Positions 51,837 through 60,635 of a stretch of DNA of 64,000 nucleotides are shown piece by piece. Each line of letters opens with the position of its first letter. The stretch's first letter is position 1. The position numbers were made by a program, and so were the translations under genes. The DNA comes from an uncultured Winogradskyella sp. Its GTDB lineage: Bacteria > Bacteroidota > Bacteroidia > Flavobacteriales > Flavobacteriaceae. The DNA lies in assembly GCF_947496485.1 (NCBI RefSeq), contig NZ_CANMCZ010000001.1, positions 491,596 to 555,595 of the forward strand, written 5' to 3'. The notes below the pieces were generated by a model. That model was not told where the DNA came from. It saw only the letters and a list, made by a program, of their open reading frames with translations, and made no database searches.

Positions 51837-52544
51837 TTGAAATCTATACTAATTGCAAGTACCTCTACCGTTCACGGAAGCGGCTATTTAGAATATTTAT
51901 TGGATGAGCTTAAGCTTCATTTTAAATCAGCACAGGAAATTTTGTTTATTCCTTATGCGAGACCTGGAGGTATATCTCATGATGAGTACACTAAAACTGT
52001 ATCAAAAGCTTTCGAAAAAATAGAGAAAACTGTAAAAGGTTTGCACGAGTATGAAAATCCTAAAAAGGCCATTCAAAACGCTCAAGCTATTTTTGTTGGT
52101 GGTGGCAATACGTTTGTTTTAGTCAATCAGTTATACAAAAATGATGTTTTAACAGCTATAAAAAGTGCCGTTACCAGTGGAACACCATACTTAGGCACGA
52201 GCGCTGGCAGTAATATATGTGGCTTAACTATGAACACTACTAATGACATGCCTATTGTTTATCCTCCAAGTTTTAAAACCTTGGGTTTGGTGCCATTTAA
52301 TATCAATCCGCATTATTTAGATCCAATTCCAGGCAGCACTCATATGGGTGAAACTAGAGAAACACGGATTAAGGAGTTTCATGCTTATAACACACAACCA
52401 GTTATTGGATTACGAGAAGGTAGTTGGTTAGAAGTAAAAGATGATTCATTAAAATTAAAAGGAACTCTGGACGCTAGAATTTTTGAATTTGGAAAAGCTC
52501 CTTATGAAATAGAAACTAATACTGATTTAGAATTTTTAAAATAA
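51837..52544 (+). CDS. pepE: Dipeptidase E (peptidase family S51)
   Basis: PepE hydrolyses aspartyl dipeptides in the cytoplasm. The 235-residue protein has the nucleophile Ser122 in GTSAGSNI, an Asp near 137 (TTNDMPIVY) and His159 (NINPHYLDP), the same triad layout as the enteric enzyme, and the FVGGGNTFVL segment near 86. It starts at TTG 51837; the first internal methionine comes only past the active site. The next gene converges from the other strand 2 bases away. Confidence 0.9.
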   Translation: MKSILIASTSTVHGSGYLEYLLDELKLHFKSAQEILFIPYARPGGISHDEYTKTVSKAFEKIEKTVKGLHEYENPKKAIQNAQAIFVGGGNTFVLVNQLYKNDVLTAIKSAVTSGTPYLGTSAGSNICGLTMNTTNDMPIVYPPSFKTLGLVPFNINPHYLDPIPGSTHMGETRETRIKEFHAYNTQPVIGLREGSWLEVKDDSLKLKGTLDARIFEFGKAPYEIETNTDLEFLK

Positions 52545-52545
52545 A

Positions 52546-52974
52546 CTAAAACTTCTTTAGGAAGTGATATCCAAGAATTTCGAAACCTTCGTTATAATAA
52601 AATTTATGTGATGGGTAATTTTGAACATAAGTGTTTAATTCTATTGAATTACAACCTTTTTCCGTCTTAACATAATTATGAATCCATTCCATAAATTGTT
52701 TCCCCAATCCTTTTCCTCTGTACTCGGGTTTAATATAAACATGGTCTAACTCTACAGATTTACCTATGTAATGCCTCGTACAAAACCATAAACCCGTAAC
52801 GCCTATTGGTTCTTCATTGTAAAAAATCGTAGCACATTCATAGTTTTGATATTGCATCTCATCAAAACGTGATTTAAGCAGTTCTTCACTTACTTTAGCA
52901 TCATTTAGCTCGTAAACCAAAGGAATAATTTGATCTAAAGTATCATTCGGAATAATTTTAAATTGATAAGTCAT
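52546..52974 (-). CDS. GNAT family N-acetyltransferase
   Basis: A 142-residue acetyltransferase. The acetyl-CoA site is VYIKPEYRGKGLGKQFMEWI near 76, preceded by GVTGLWFCTRHYIGKSVELD and followed by LNTYVQNYPSHKFYYNEGFEILGYHFLKKF, the usual end of the fold. The substrate is not known from sequence. It is a single-gene unit. Confidence 0.85.
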   Translation of the reverse strand: MTYQFKIIPNDTLDQIIPLVYELNDAKVSEELLKSRFDEMQYQNYECATIFYNEEPIGVTGLWFCTRHYIGKSVELDHVYIKPEYRGKGLGKQFMEWIHNYVKTEKGCNSIELNTYVQNYPSHKFYYNEGFEILGYHFLKKF

Positions 52975-53127
52975 GGTTTATTTTATTGATATAAAAGTAA
53001 ATCTTTTAGAGTATTCTTTACAATTAAAAAACATTGAAAAATCAGAATTCTTATAATTAAACAAATGACTTTTGGATAAATATTGTGTCAAACTTTTGTA
53101 AATTTATCACACTAACACAAATCAATT

Positions 53128-53901
53128 ATGAGAAGAGGTAGTTTCAAAATCCGAATTTTAATATTTGTAGCTATTGCTGCATTTGCATTTTTAAGAAAAT
53201 GCAGTCAAGAAGAAGTGAACCCATACACTGGCACAAAACAAGCGATTTCATTATCTCCACAAGAAGAAATAGCCATAGGCCTACAAAGTGCACCTGGAAT
53301 GGCCCAACAACATGGTGGGTTACATCCAGACAATAGAGCACAAGCTCTTGTCGATAATGTTGGCAATAAGCTTGTTAACAATAGTATTGCAAAAAACACA
53401 CCATATAAATATGAATTTCATTTACTAGCGGACGAAAATACAATCAACGCCTTCGCATTACCAGGCGGTCAAATTTTTATTACATATGCTCTATTTTCTC
53501 AGTTACAAAATGAAGACCAATTAGCTGGAGTTCTTGGACATGAAATTGGTCATGTCCTCGGAAAACATTCTAATGAGCGTATTACGAACGCCAATTTTTG
53601 GAAAACCTTAGCTATGGGAAGTGCTGCAATAGATATGGGCGGAGTTGCTCAGCAAATTGGTAATGGATCGCTTCTTAAAAATGGAAGAGGTGATGAATTA
53701 GAAAGTGATGTACTCGGCGTACAATTTATGATAGATGCAGGCTATAATCCAGAAGAATTGATTGGTGTAATGGAGATTTTAAAAGCTGCAGCTGGTCCAA
53801 ATCGTGTTCCTGAGTTTCAAAGTTCACATCCAGATCCTGAAAATAGAATTGAAAAGATAAAAGAAGCCATTAGAAATTATAGAAACAGAAATGCGTCTTA
53901 A
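53128..53901 (+). CDS. M48 family metallopeptidase
   Basis: A 257-residue peptidase with an N-terminal membrane helix (IRILIFVAIAAFAFL), probably anchored to the inner membrane and facing the periplasm. The zinc site is His138-Glu139-x-x-His142 (GVLGHEIGHVLGKHSNE) with Glu192 in DELESDVLGVQFM as third ligand. NPYTGTKQ near 31 and SSHPDPENRIEKIKE near the end are typical of the BepA/LoiP-like branch, which takes part in envelope protein quality control. A box AACTTTTG at 53091-53098 is a partial -7 match. Confidence 0.9.
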   Translation: MRRGSFKIRILIFVAIAAFAFLRKCSQEEVNPYTGTKQAISLSPQEEIAIGLQSAPGMAQQHGGLHPDNRAQALVDNVGNKLVNNSIAKNTPYKYEFHLLADENTINAFALPGGQIFITYALFSQLQNEDQLAGVLGHEIGHVLGKHSNERITNANFWKTLAMGSAAIDMGGVAQQIGNGSLLKNGRGDELESDVLGVQFMIDAGYNPEELIGVMEILKAAAGPNRVPEFQSSHPDPENRIEKIKEAIRNYRNRNAS

Positions 53902-53914
53902 ATAAGACGCATTT
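53889..53914 (+). terminator. Hairpin overlapping the M48 stop codon
   Basis: A 12-bp perfect stem (53889-53900 with 53903-53914) with a 2-base gap spans the TAA stop. The T-run after it is short (ATTTACT), so it may be a weak terminator or protect the 3' end. A short TAAC repeat follows at 53916-53930. Confidence 0.5.
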
Positions 53915-53946
53915 ACTAACTAACTAACTCAAATAATTGCCTACGC

Positions 53947-54342
53947 TTAGGCAGTCTTCTTTTTAAAACGCTTTAAAAAAAGTTCAGCGTCTTTAGCTTT
54001 TGATTTTTTTGCATGTCCTAAAGCTGTATAGCCTAAATCACATGGCTTATGAATTTCAGAACCTGCTGTGATTAAAGCTTTAATAATTTCTACGCGATTG
54101 AATTTTGCTGCGTAATGAATTGGCATCATACCATTAGACTTTGCATTTACATCTACACCAGCCTTAATAAGCTTGTTTACTTCTTCTAAATTGCCAGTTG
54201 CAACTGCCTTACATAAAGGACTAACTTCAACTGTTTTTACAGTGACTTCATTTACTTCTGAAGTTAAAATTTCGTTTGATGCATTTAAATTACAAATTGA
54301 AAAGCCCAATGCTAAGGCTAAAACTACTACTGATTTTTTCAT
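53947..54342 (-). CDS. Exported ankyrin-repeat protein
   Basis: A 131-residue protein with signal peptide (MKKSVVVLALALGFSICNLNA). The mature part starts with a Cys-containing segment, then two to three ankyrin repeats (ATGNLEEVNKLIKAGVDVNAK, GMMPIHYAAKFNRVEIIKALITAGSEIHK, GYTALGHAKKSKAKDAELFLKRF). It is likely periplasmic and used for protein binding. The partner is unknown. Confidence 0.85.
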   Translation of the reverse strand: MKKSVVVLALALGFSICNLNASNEILTSEVNEVTVKTVEVSPLCKAVATGNLEEVNKLIKAGVDVNAKSNGMMPIHYAAKFNRVEIIKALITAGSEIHKPCDLGYTALGHAKKSKAKDAELFLKRFKKKTA

Positions 54343-54556
54343 GATGAAAGATTTTAAATTTAATTGATTTGTTTTTCGATTATATTAAAGAGACGACTTA
54401 TGATCTAATCTGTTACACAAAAAAAAGTTATATAACATTTATTTAACGCTTTGAAAACAAATATGTTAATGTCATCATAAAACACAAGATCAACTTTTAC
54501 GTCGGAATATTAAAACTTAAAACAGACTTAATATTACAAATTTTTCAGTCCATAAA

Positions 54557-54586
54557 TTTGTTATAGAGTTGTATATGTTATCTTTG
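54557..54586 (+). promoter_or_regulatory. Promoter of gpmI
   Basis: TTTG at 54557-54560, 18 bases, then TATCTTTG at 54579-54586: full matches to both boxes. Transcription would start about 5 bases later, at or after the ATG at 54589, so the ATG at 54607 is the usable start. Confidence 0.7.
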
Positions 54587-54606
54587 AAATGACTAAAAAA
54601 TTAGAA

Positions 54607-56124
54607 ATGAACAAAAAGGTAATTTTAATGATTTTAGATGGTTGGGGAAAATCACCTGACCCTAAAGTTTCTGCTATAGATAATGCTGAGACACCATATA
54701 TAGACTCACTTTATACTAAATATCCAAGTGCAAGTTTAAGAACTGATGGTCTCCATGTGGGTTTACCTGAAGGACAAATGGGAAATAGTGAAGTCGGACA
54801 CATGAATTTAGGTGCTGGAAGAATTGTTTATCAAGATTTGGTTAAAATTAACTTAGCCTTAAAAAACAAAACACTTCGTGAAGAACCTGTGTTAAAAACG
54901 GCTTTTGAATATGCCAAAACCAACAATAAAAATGTTCATTTATTAGGTTTAGTGAGTGATGGTGGAGTACACTCACATATTAATCATCTTTTTGGTTTAC
55001 TCAATGCTACCAATGATTATGGCCTAGATAAAGTTTTTGTTCATGCCTTTACTGATGGTAGAGACGTTGACCCAAAATCTGGTTATGGATTTATTTCTGA
55101 CTTAGAGGAACACACCAATAAAACATCAGCAAAATTGGCAACTGTAACTGGGCGATATTATGCAATGGATAGAGACAAACGTTGGGAACGTGTAAAATTA
55201 GCTTACGATGCCTTAGTAAATGGTGAAGGCGAAAAAACTCAAAATGTTTTAAAATCCATTCAAGACAATTACGAAAACAATATTACCGACGAATTTATAA
55301 AACCTATTATCGCAGTTGATACTGAAAATAATCCTGTAACAACTATTAAAGATGATGACGTTGTCATATTCTTTAACTTTAGAACCGATCGTGGACGTCA
55401 ATTAACTGAAGTATTATCTCAAAAAGATTTTCACGAGTATAACATGCATAAGTTGAATCTTTATTATGTTACATTAACTAATTATGATGATAACTATGAA
55501 GGTATAAATGTAGTTTTCAATAAAGATAATCTTTCTGAAACCCTTGGAGAAGTTTTAGAAAAATATCATAAAAAACAAATTAGAATAGCAGAGACAGAGA
55601 AATATCCTCATGTCACATTTTTCTTTTCAGGAGGACAAGAAGAACCTTTTGAAGGAGAAACAAGAATATTAAGAAATTCGCCAAAAGTAGCTACTTACGA
55701 TTTAAAACCAGAAATGAGTGCATATGAACTTAGAGATGCCTTAATCCCAGAATTACAAAGAGGAGATGTCGATTTTGTATGTTTAAATTTTGCAAATGGT
55801 GATATGGTTGGCCATACAGGAGTAATGGAAGCTGCTATAAAAGCTTGTGAAGCTGTAGATGAATGTGTAAAAGATGTTGTAAACACTGCATTAGAAAATG
55901 ATTATACAACAATCTTAATTGCAGACCATGGTAATTGTGAGACTATGATAAATCCTGATGGTTCACCACATACAGCTCATACAACAAATCCTGTCCCGAT
56001 TATTTTAATTGATAAGGATTTAAAACACATAGAGGATGGAATTTTGGGTGATATCGCTCCCACTATTTTAAAACTAATTGGAATACCAAAACCAAAGGCA
56101 ATGACACAACATAGCCTTGTATAA
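54607..56124 (+). CDS. gpmI: 2,3-bisphosphoglycerate-independent phosphoglycerate mutase
   Basis: GpmI interconverts 3- and 2-phosphoglycerate in glycolysis and needs two metal ions. From ATG 54607 the protein has 505 residues. It starts MNKKVILMILDGWG with metal ligand Asp11, and the phosphorylated Ser61 lies in GQMGNSEVGHMNLGAGR. Later metal sites are FANGDMVGHTG and ADHGNCE. The frame opens 18 bases earlier at 54589, but that codon sits 2 bases after the -7 box, and Asp11/Ser61 positions fit the family better with the later start. Confidence 0.95.
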   Translation: MNKKVILMILDGWGKSPDPKVSAIDNAETPYIDSLYTKYPSASLRTDGLHVGLPEGQMGNSEVGHMNLGAGRIVYQDLVKINLALKNKTLREEPVLKTAFEYAKTNNKNVHLLGLVSDGGVHSHINHLFGLLNATNDYGLDKVFVHAFTDGRDVDPKSGYGFISDLEEHTNKTSAKLATVTGRYYAMDRDKRWERVKLAYDALVNGEGEKTQNVLKSIQDNYENNITDEFIKPIIAVDTENNPVTTIKDDDVVIFFNFRTDRGRQLTEVLSQKDFHEYNMHKLNLYYVTLTNYDDNYEGINVVFNKDNLSETLGEVLEKYHKKQIRIAETEKYPHVTFFFSGGQEEPFEGETRILRNSPKVATYDLKPEMSAYELRDALIPELQRGDVDFVCLNFANGDMVGHTGVMEAAIKACEAVDECVKDVVNTALENDYTTILIADHGNCETMINPDGSPHTAHTTNPVPIILIDKDLKHIEDGILGDIAPTILKLIGIPKPKAMTQHSLV

Positions 56125-56146
56125 AACCCTTAATATTGTACCTTTG
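56116..56146 (+). promoter_or_regulatory. Promoter of the HAD-like hydrolase gene
   Basis: CTTG at 56116-56119, 19 bases, then TACCTTTG at 56139-56146, a full -7 match. The left box is in the last codons of gpmI. The ATG at 56166 follows 19 bases after the -7 box; a TTG at 56136 that would open a longer frame is part of the promoter. Confidence 0.6.
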
Positions 56147-56165
56147 CCCTACAATTGACAATAGC

Positions 56166-56564
56166 ATGAATTTTCAAGATAGATTAATAATAGCAGTAGA
56201 TTTTGATGGCACCATCGTAGAAGACGCTTATCCAAAAATTGGTAAAACACGCATCTTCGCATTTGAAACTTTAAAACGATTACAACAAGATAACCACAGA
56301 TTAATTCTTTGGACTTATAGAAGTGGATCTAAACTACAAGAAGCCGTTGATTTTTGCCAAGAAAATGGTATTGAGTTTTATGCAGTAAATGCTAGCTTTC
56401 CTGAAGAAAAATTTGATAACACTAGAAGTCGAAAAATCCATGCAGACCTTTTTATAGATGATAGAAACATTGGAGGTATTTTGGGTTGGGGAGAAATTTA
56501 CCAAATGATTACCAATGAAATACCAGATATAAAAAGAGCACAAAAAAAATGGTGGCAATTCTAA
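56166..56564 (+). CDS. HAD-like hydrolase of the BT0820 type
   Basis: A 132-residue small phosphatase-like protein of the HAD superfamily. Motif I is IAVDFDGTIVED with the nucleophile Asp, then LILWTYRSG as motif II region and HADLFIDDRNIGG as motif IV with two Asp. The short length and lack of a cap match a Bacteroidota family typified by BT_0820. The substrate is unknown. The promoter evidence supports start 56166 over a longer TTG frame. Confidence 0.85.
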   Translation: MNFQDRLIIAVDFDGTIVEDAYPKIGKTRIFAFETLKRLQQDNHRLILWTYRSGSKLQEAVDFCQENGIEFYAVNASFPEEKFDNTRSRKIHADLFIDDRNIGGILGWGEIYQMITNEIPDIKRAQKKWWQF

Positions 56565-56577
56565 TTATCTTGCATAA

Positions 56578-57843
56578 TTAAACCATTTCAAAATAGGCCT
56601 TATCAATAGATTCTCTATGGTCAGGATGGGCAATATTAACCAAAGCTTTTACACGCTCTTTTATCGTTTTTCCATATAAATTTGCAACGCCATATTCCGT
56701 AACTAAGTATTGCACATGAGCTCTGGTTGTTACAACACCTGCTCCAGTCTTTAGTGATGGCACTATTCTACTTACTCCATGTCTTGTAGTAGATGGAAGA
56801 GCAATAATAGCCTTACCACCTTCACTTAAGGAAGCACCTCTAATAAAGTCCATTTGTCCTCCAACACCAGAGTACATTTTAGAGCCAATAGAATCAGCAC
56901 ATACTTGTCCGGTAACATCTACCTCCACTGCAGAGTTAATTGCAACCATTCTTGGATTCTGTTTAATTATTGATACATCATTTACATAATCTGAAGAACG
57001 CATCTCAACGTAAGGATTATCATTTACATAATCGTACAAACGTTGTGATCCCATTAAAAAAGTGGCCAAAGCGCGCCCTGGATTTACACCTTTATAATTA
57101 CCATTAATTACATCTTTAAGAATTAAATCAATAACACCATCAGAAAACATTTCTGTATGCAATCCTAAATCTTTATGATTATGTAGTCTTGATAAAACGG
57201 CATTAGGAATATTTCCTATTCCCATTTGCAAAGTACTTCGATCCTCAATTAAGTTTGCAACATAGTCACCAATTTTGGTTTCAATTTCTGTTGGTGCTGT
57301 TACAGGATGTGTCGGTAATGGTTCATCACATTCAACAAAAGCATCAATCTCAGTAACATGGATAATTCCGTCTCCAAAAGTTCTAGGCATTTGTTTATTA
57401 ACCTGTGCAATAACATAATCTGCATTATCAATAGCTGCTAAAGTTGCTTCTACTGAAACACCTAATGAGCAATATCCATGCTTATCTGGAATAGAAACAT
57501 GAATTAGAGCTACTTGTAAATCCACAATATTTCTTTTAAACAACAAAGGCACTTCACTCAAAAAGACAGGAGTATAAGAACCATTTCCTGCATGCAAAGT
57601 GTGACGTACATTCTTCCCAATAAAAAATGAATTTACATGAAAACTATCTGCTAATTCTGGATTAGCATATGGAGCTGGACCTTCGGTATGCAACTGACAA
57701 ATCTCAACATTTCTAAGTTCTTTATGCCTATCAGTAAGAGCATCTATCAGTACATTTGGAACTGCAGCAGCAGCATGGAGATATATTTTATCATTAGATT
57801 TTACAATTTTTAGAGCTTCTTCTGCACTTACTACTTTGTACAT
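56578..57843 (-). CDS. Acetyl-CoA hydrolase/CoA-transferase family protein
   Basis: A 421-residue enzyme of the class I CoA-transferase fold with two Rossmann-like domains. Seen are VNSFFIGKNVRHTLHAGNGSYTPVFLSEVP near 69, the central LQMGIGNIPNAVLSRL near 199 with GLHTEMFSDGV, and GVGGQMDFIRGASLSEGG near 326. Members move CoA between acetyl-CoA and 4-hydroxybutyrate, succinate or propionate. The LHTEMFSDG stretch holds the likely active-site Glu. The exact acid partner is not evident; no fermentation genes are nearby. Confidence 0.9.
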   Translation of the reverse strand: MYKVVSAEEALKIVKSNDKIYLHAAAAVPNVLIDALTDRHKELRNVEICQLHTEGPAPYANPELADSFHVNSFFIGKNVRHTLHAGNGSYTPVFLSEVPLLFKRNIVDLQVALIHVSIPDKHGYCSLGVSVEATLAAIDNADYVIAQVNKQMPRTFGDGIIHVTEIDAFVECDEPLPTHPVTAPTEIETKIGDYVANLIEDRSTLQMGIGNIPNAVLSRLHNHKDLGLHTEMFSDGVIDLILKDVINGNYKGVNPGRALATFLMGSQRLYDYVNDNPYVEMRSSDYVNDVSIIKQNPRMVAINSAVEVDVTGQVCADSIGSKMYSGVGGQMDFIRGASLSEGGKAIIALPSTTRHGVSRIVPSLKTGAGVVTTRAHVQYLVTEYGVANLYGKTIKERVKALVNIAHPDHRESIDKAYFEMV

Positions 57844-57920
57844 AATATATTAGTTTTAAGGTTATAAAATTACGTCAGAAAACGTTCAGAAAAACTGTCT
57901 TTTATCATGTTTTAGAAACA

Positions 57921-57950
57921 TTTTAAAATTGTTATAATTACCTATCTTTG
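57921..57950 (+). promoter_or_regulatory. Promoter of map
   Basis: TTTT at 57921-57924, 18 bases, then TATCTTTG at 57943-57950, a full -7 match with a weak -33. ATG 57970 follows 19 bases later. Confidence 0.55.
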
Positions 57951-57969
57951 TTCCCTCAACATTAGAAAC

Positions 57970-58788
57970 ATGATTATAGTAAAAACGGCAGAGGAAATAG
58001 AATTAATGCGTCAAAGTGCTTTAATAGTATCTAAAACCTTGGGCATGCTTGCAAAAGAAACAAAAGAAGGTGTTACTACTAATCGCTTAGATGCTATTGC
58101 GGAAGAATTTATTAGAGACCATGGTGCTTTACCTGGTTTTAAAGGACTCTATGACTGCCCTTCTACACTTTTATGCAGTGTTAATGAAGCTGTAGTACAT
58201 GGGTTACCTACAGATACTCCATTAAAAGATGGAGATATAGTATCTATAGATTGCGGAGCACTAATGAATGATTTTTATGGTGACCACGCTTATACTTTTG
58301 AAATCGGTGAGGTTGGTGAAGAGACCAAAAAATTAATTAAAATCACCAAAGAATCTCTTTACATAGGTATAGAACAATTAAAAATTGGAAACAGAGTTGG
58401 TGATGTTGGTTATGCGATTCAGCAATATTGTGAAGCAGAAGGATATGGTGTTGTAAGAGAATTAGTTGGTCATGGTTTAGGACGAAAAATGCATGAAGAC
58501 CCAGAAATGCCAAACTATGGAAGACGTGGTAGAGGAAAGAAATTTATTGAAGGTATGGTTGTTGCCATTGAGCCTATGATAAATATGGGTACTCATAAAA
58601 TAAAACAGCTCAAAGACGGTTGGACCATTGTTACCCAAGACGGAAAACCAAGTGTACATTTTGAGCACGATGTTGCTATCGTTAATGGGCAACCAGAAAT
58701 ACTCTCAACATTTGCCTATGTGCATGAAGCTTTGGGCATAACTTCTGATGAAGAAGATAAATTTCGACAAAAAGCTCTAGTGCTTTAA
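57970..58788 (+). CDS. map: Type I methionine aminopeptidase
   Basis: Map removes the initiator methionine from new proteins. The 272-residue protein has the five pita-bread metal ligands Asp94 and Asp105 (VSIDCGALMNDFYGDHAYTF), His168 (ELVGHGLGR), Glu201 (VAIEPMINMG) and Glu232 (HFEHDVAI). There is no N-terminal zinc-finger extension. A methyltransferase gene follows one base after its stop and is probably co-transcribed. Confidence 0.96.
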   Translation: MIIVKTAEEIELMRQSALIVSKTLGMLAKETKEGVTTNRLDAIAEEFIRDHGALPGFKGLYDCPSTLLCSVNEAVVHGLPTDTPLKDGDIVSIDCGALMNDFYGDHAYTFEIGEVGEETKKLIKITKESLYIGIEQLKIGNRVGDVGYAIQQYCEAEGYGVVRELVGHGLGRKMHEDPEMPNYGRRGRGKKFIEGMVVAIEPMINMGTHKIKQLKDGWTIVTQDGKPSVHFEHDVAIVNGQPEILSTFAYVHEALGITSDEEDKFRQKALVL

Positions 58789-58789
58789 A

Positions 58790-59554
58790 ATGAAATCACT
58801 TTTTAAATTTTTTCTAAATACAATACCAAGACCTATATTAATTAGGTTGAGTTATCTGGTTCGTCCGATTTTAGCCTTTTTTCTAAAAGGAGATAAATTC
58901 ACAGATCCAATAGATGGTAAAAATTTTAGAACCTTTTTGCCTTATGGCTATGGCAAACAAAGACCGAATGTACTATCTCCTTCCACTCTTTCTTTAGAAA
59001 GACATCGATTGTTTTGGTTGTATTTAAAAAATGAAACAAACTTCTTTTCTGAGCATCTAAAAGTATTACATTTTGCACCTGAGCAATGCTTTCTAAAGCG
59101 TTTTAGAAAATTAAATAACTTAGATTATACAACAACAGACTTATTATCACCAATTGCAGATGTAAAAGCTGATATATGCGACTTGCCTTTTGAAGATAAT
59201 AGTTATGATGTCATTCTATGTAATCATGTTTTAGAACATATACCTGATGATACAAAGGCTATGCAAGAATTATATAGAGTAATGAAACCTGGTGGTTACG
59301 GTATACTTCAAATTCCCCAAGATTTAAATCGTGAGCTTACTTTTGAAGACGATACTATAACCGATAAAGCAGAACGTGCAAAAATCTTTGGGCAGTACGA
59401 CCATGTACGTATTTATGGTAGAGATTATTTTGACAAACTACGCTCAATAGGTTTTAAAGTTGAAGAAGTTGATTATACTTCTCAACTTTCTGATTCTGAA
59501 ATTGATAAATATCGCTTAGCCAAAGGCGAGATCATTCCTGTAGTTTATAAATAA
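58790..59554 (+). CDS. Class I SAM-dependent methyltransferase
   Basis: A 254-residue methyltransferase with a short N-terminal region (about 1-80: FLKGDKFTDPIDGKNFRTFLPYG) and a Methyltransf_11 core: KVLHFAPEQCFLKRF near 89, DYTTTDLLSPIADVKADICDLPFEDNSYDVILCNHVLEHIPDD near 112-154 (read in parts) and MKPGGYGILQIP. The DICDLPF and NHVLEHIPDD stretches are typical of sugar or lipid methyltransferases. The substrate is unknown. It directly follows map. Confidence 0.87.
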   Translation: MKSLFKFFLNTIPRPILIRLSYLVRPILAFFLKGDKFTDPIDGKNFRTFLPYGYGKQRPNVLSPSTLSLERHRLFWLYLKNETNFFSEHLKVLHFAPEQCFLKRFRKLNNLDYTTTDLLSPIADVKADICDLPFEDNSYDVILCNHVLEHIPDDTKAMQELYRVMKPGGYGILQIPQDLNRELTFEDDTITDKAERAKIFGQYDHVRIYGRDYFDKLRSIGFKVEEVDYTSQLSDSEIDKYRLAKGEIIPVVYK

Positions 59555-59557
59555 AAA

Positions 59558-59592
59558 AAGCTACATCAAACGAACAAGATGTAACTTCTTTT
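59558..59592 (+). terminator. Terminator after the map operon
   Basis: A 10-bp stem with one G-T pair (59558-59567 with 59578-59587), a 10-base loop and then CTTTT. It begins 4 bases after the methyltransferase stop. Confidence 0.65.
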
Positions 59593-59653
59593 AAATAGTG
59601 ATTAATAGCAATTATAAGACCCACAATATAAATGTAGGTCACATTAAAAGTTA

Positions 59654-60634
59654 CTATTCTGGAAAATTATTTAGAGTTAAAGTTCTAAGCTCTTTATTTT
59701 CAGACTCATATATAAAATAAACCTTTAACTCCGGATGCGAGTTTAAGAACCAAGTTACTTTTTCGATTCCCATAGCTTGAAATGCAGTCGCATAACCATC
59801 TGCAGTCATACAATCTGGCGCAATAACTGATACACTTAGAATATTAGTTTTTGTAGGATAACCTGTTTTTGTGTTAATTATATGAGCATAGCGATTTCCA
59901 TTCTCGTCAATTCTAAATTTTCTATACGTACCAGAAGTAGCCATGGCTTCATCTTTCAAGGTAATAACTTTAGAGTATGATTGTCTACCATCAAAATTTG
60001 GATCATCTATGCCAACGGTCCACCCCTTTTTACTTTCGAAATTAATTCCAGATGTTCTTAAATCACCACCAATATCAACTAAATAGTTTTCTATTCCTTT
60101 AGATTCTAGAAAGTTAGCTATAACATCTATACCATAACCTTTAGCAATAGCATTAAATTCTAAATAGGTTTCTTTTGGTTTTTTAATATGATTATCTATA
60201 AGTCCGACTCTGTTGAAACCTACAAATTGCATGAGACTATCTACAGTTGTACTATCCGTTAAAAATTTATTCTTCTCTGCACCAAAATTCCATGCATTAA
60301 CTACATTACCAATAGTTGGGTCAAAAACACCTTCGGTTAGTCTATAGATAATTTTTGAAGCTTTAAATACATTTTCAAAATGATTGTCAACTTTAGTAGT
60401 TTCGTTTCTATTAAGTTGAGATATATCAGAATTTGGAATATAAGTCGATAATGATTGATTGACGACATTAAATAAACTATCAAACTGCTTTTGATAATTT
60501 ATAAGATCTTCAGAATAGTATTGAATATTAAAACCTGTGCCGAAAACTGGACCTGAAAGTTTAATGTTTTTTGGTTCTTCCTCAGAGCAGGATAAAAATA
60601 TTATAAGAGTTAAAACACTAATTATTTTTTTCAT
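59654..60634 (-). CDS. apbE: FAD:protein FMN transferase
   Basis: ApbE attaches FMN through a phosphoester bond to Thr or Ser of Na+-NQR subunits B and C (and Rnf homologues). The 326-residue protein is a lipoprotein with signal MKKIISVLTLIIFLSC, lipidated Cys16. Family features are FNAIAKGYGIDVIA near 170, YLVDIGGDLRTSG near 189 and the metal-binding MTADGYATAFQAMG near 283. It starts one base beyond the stop of a 125-residue gene and belongs to the nqr locus that runs off the right edge. Confidence 0.93.
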   Translation of the reverse strand: MKKIISVLTLIIFLSCSEEEPKNIKLSGPVFGTGFNIQYYSEDLINYQKQFDSLFNVVNQSLSTYIPNSDISQLNRNETTKVDNHFENVFKASKIIYRLTEGVFDPTIGNVVNAWNFGAEKNKFLTDSTTVDSLMQFVGFNRVGLIDNHIKKPKETYLEFNAIAKGYGIDVIANFLESKGIENYLVDIGGDLRTSGINFESKKGWTVGIDDPNFDGRQSYSKVITLKDEAMATSGTYRKFRIDENGNRYAHIINTKTGYPTKTNILSVSVIAPDCMTADGYATAFQAMGIEKVTWFLNSHPELKVYFIYESENKELRTLTLNNFPE

Positions 60635-60635
60635 A

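Noticed and set aside
53916..53930. TAAC tetranucleotide repeats after the M48 gene as a phase-variation tract
   Set aside because: Only three to four units, outside any coding frame and not between promoter boxes, so switching is unlikely.
59624..59646. Second hairpin upstream of the apbE stop as a terminator
   Set aside because: The arms pair imperfectly and no T-tract follows in the minus direction, so the evidence is too weak.
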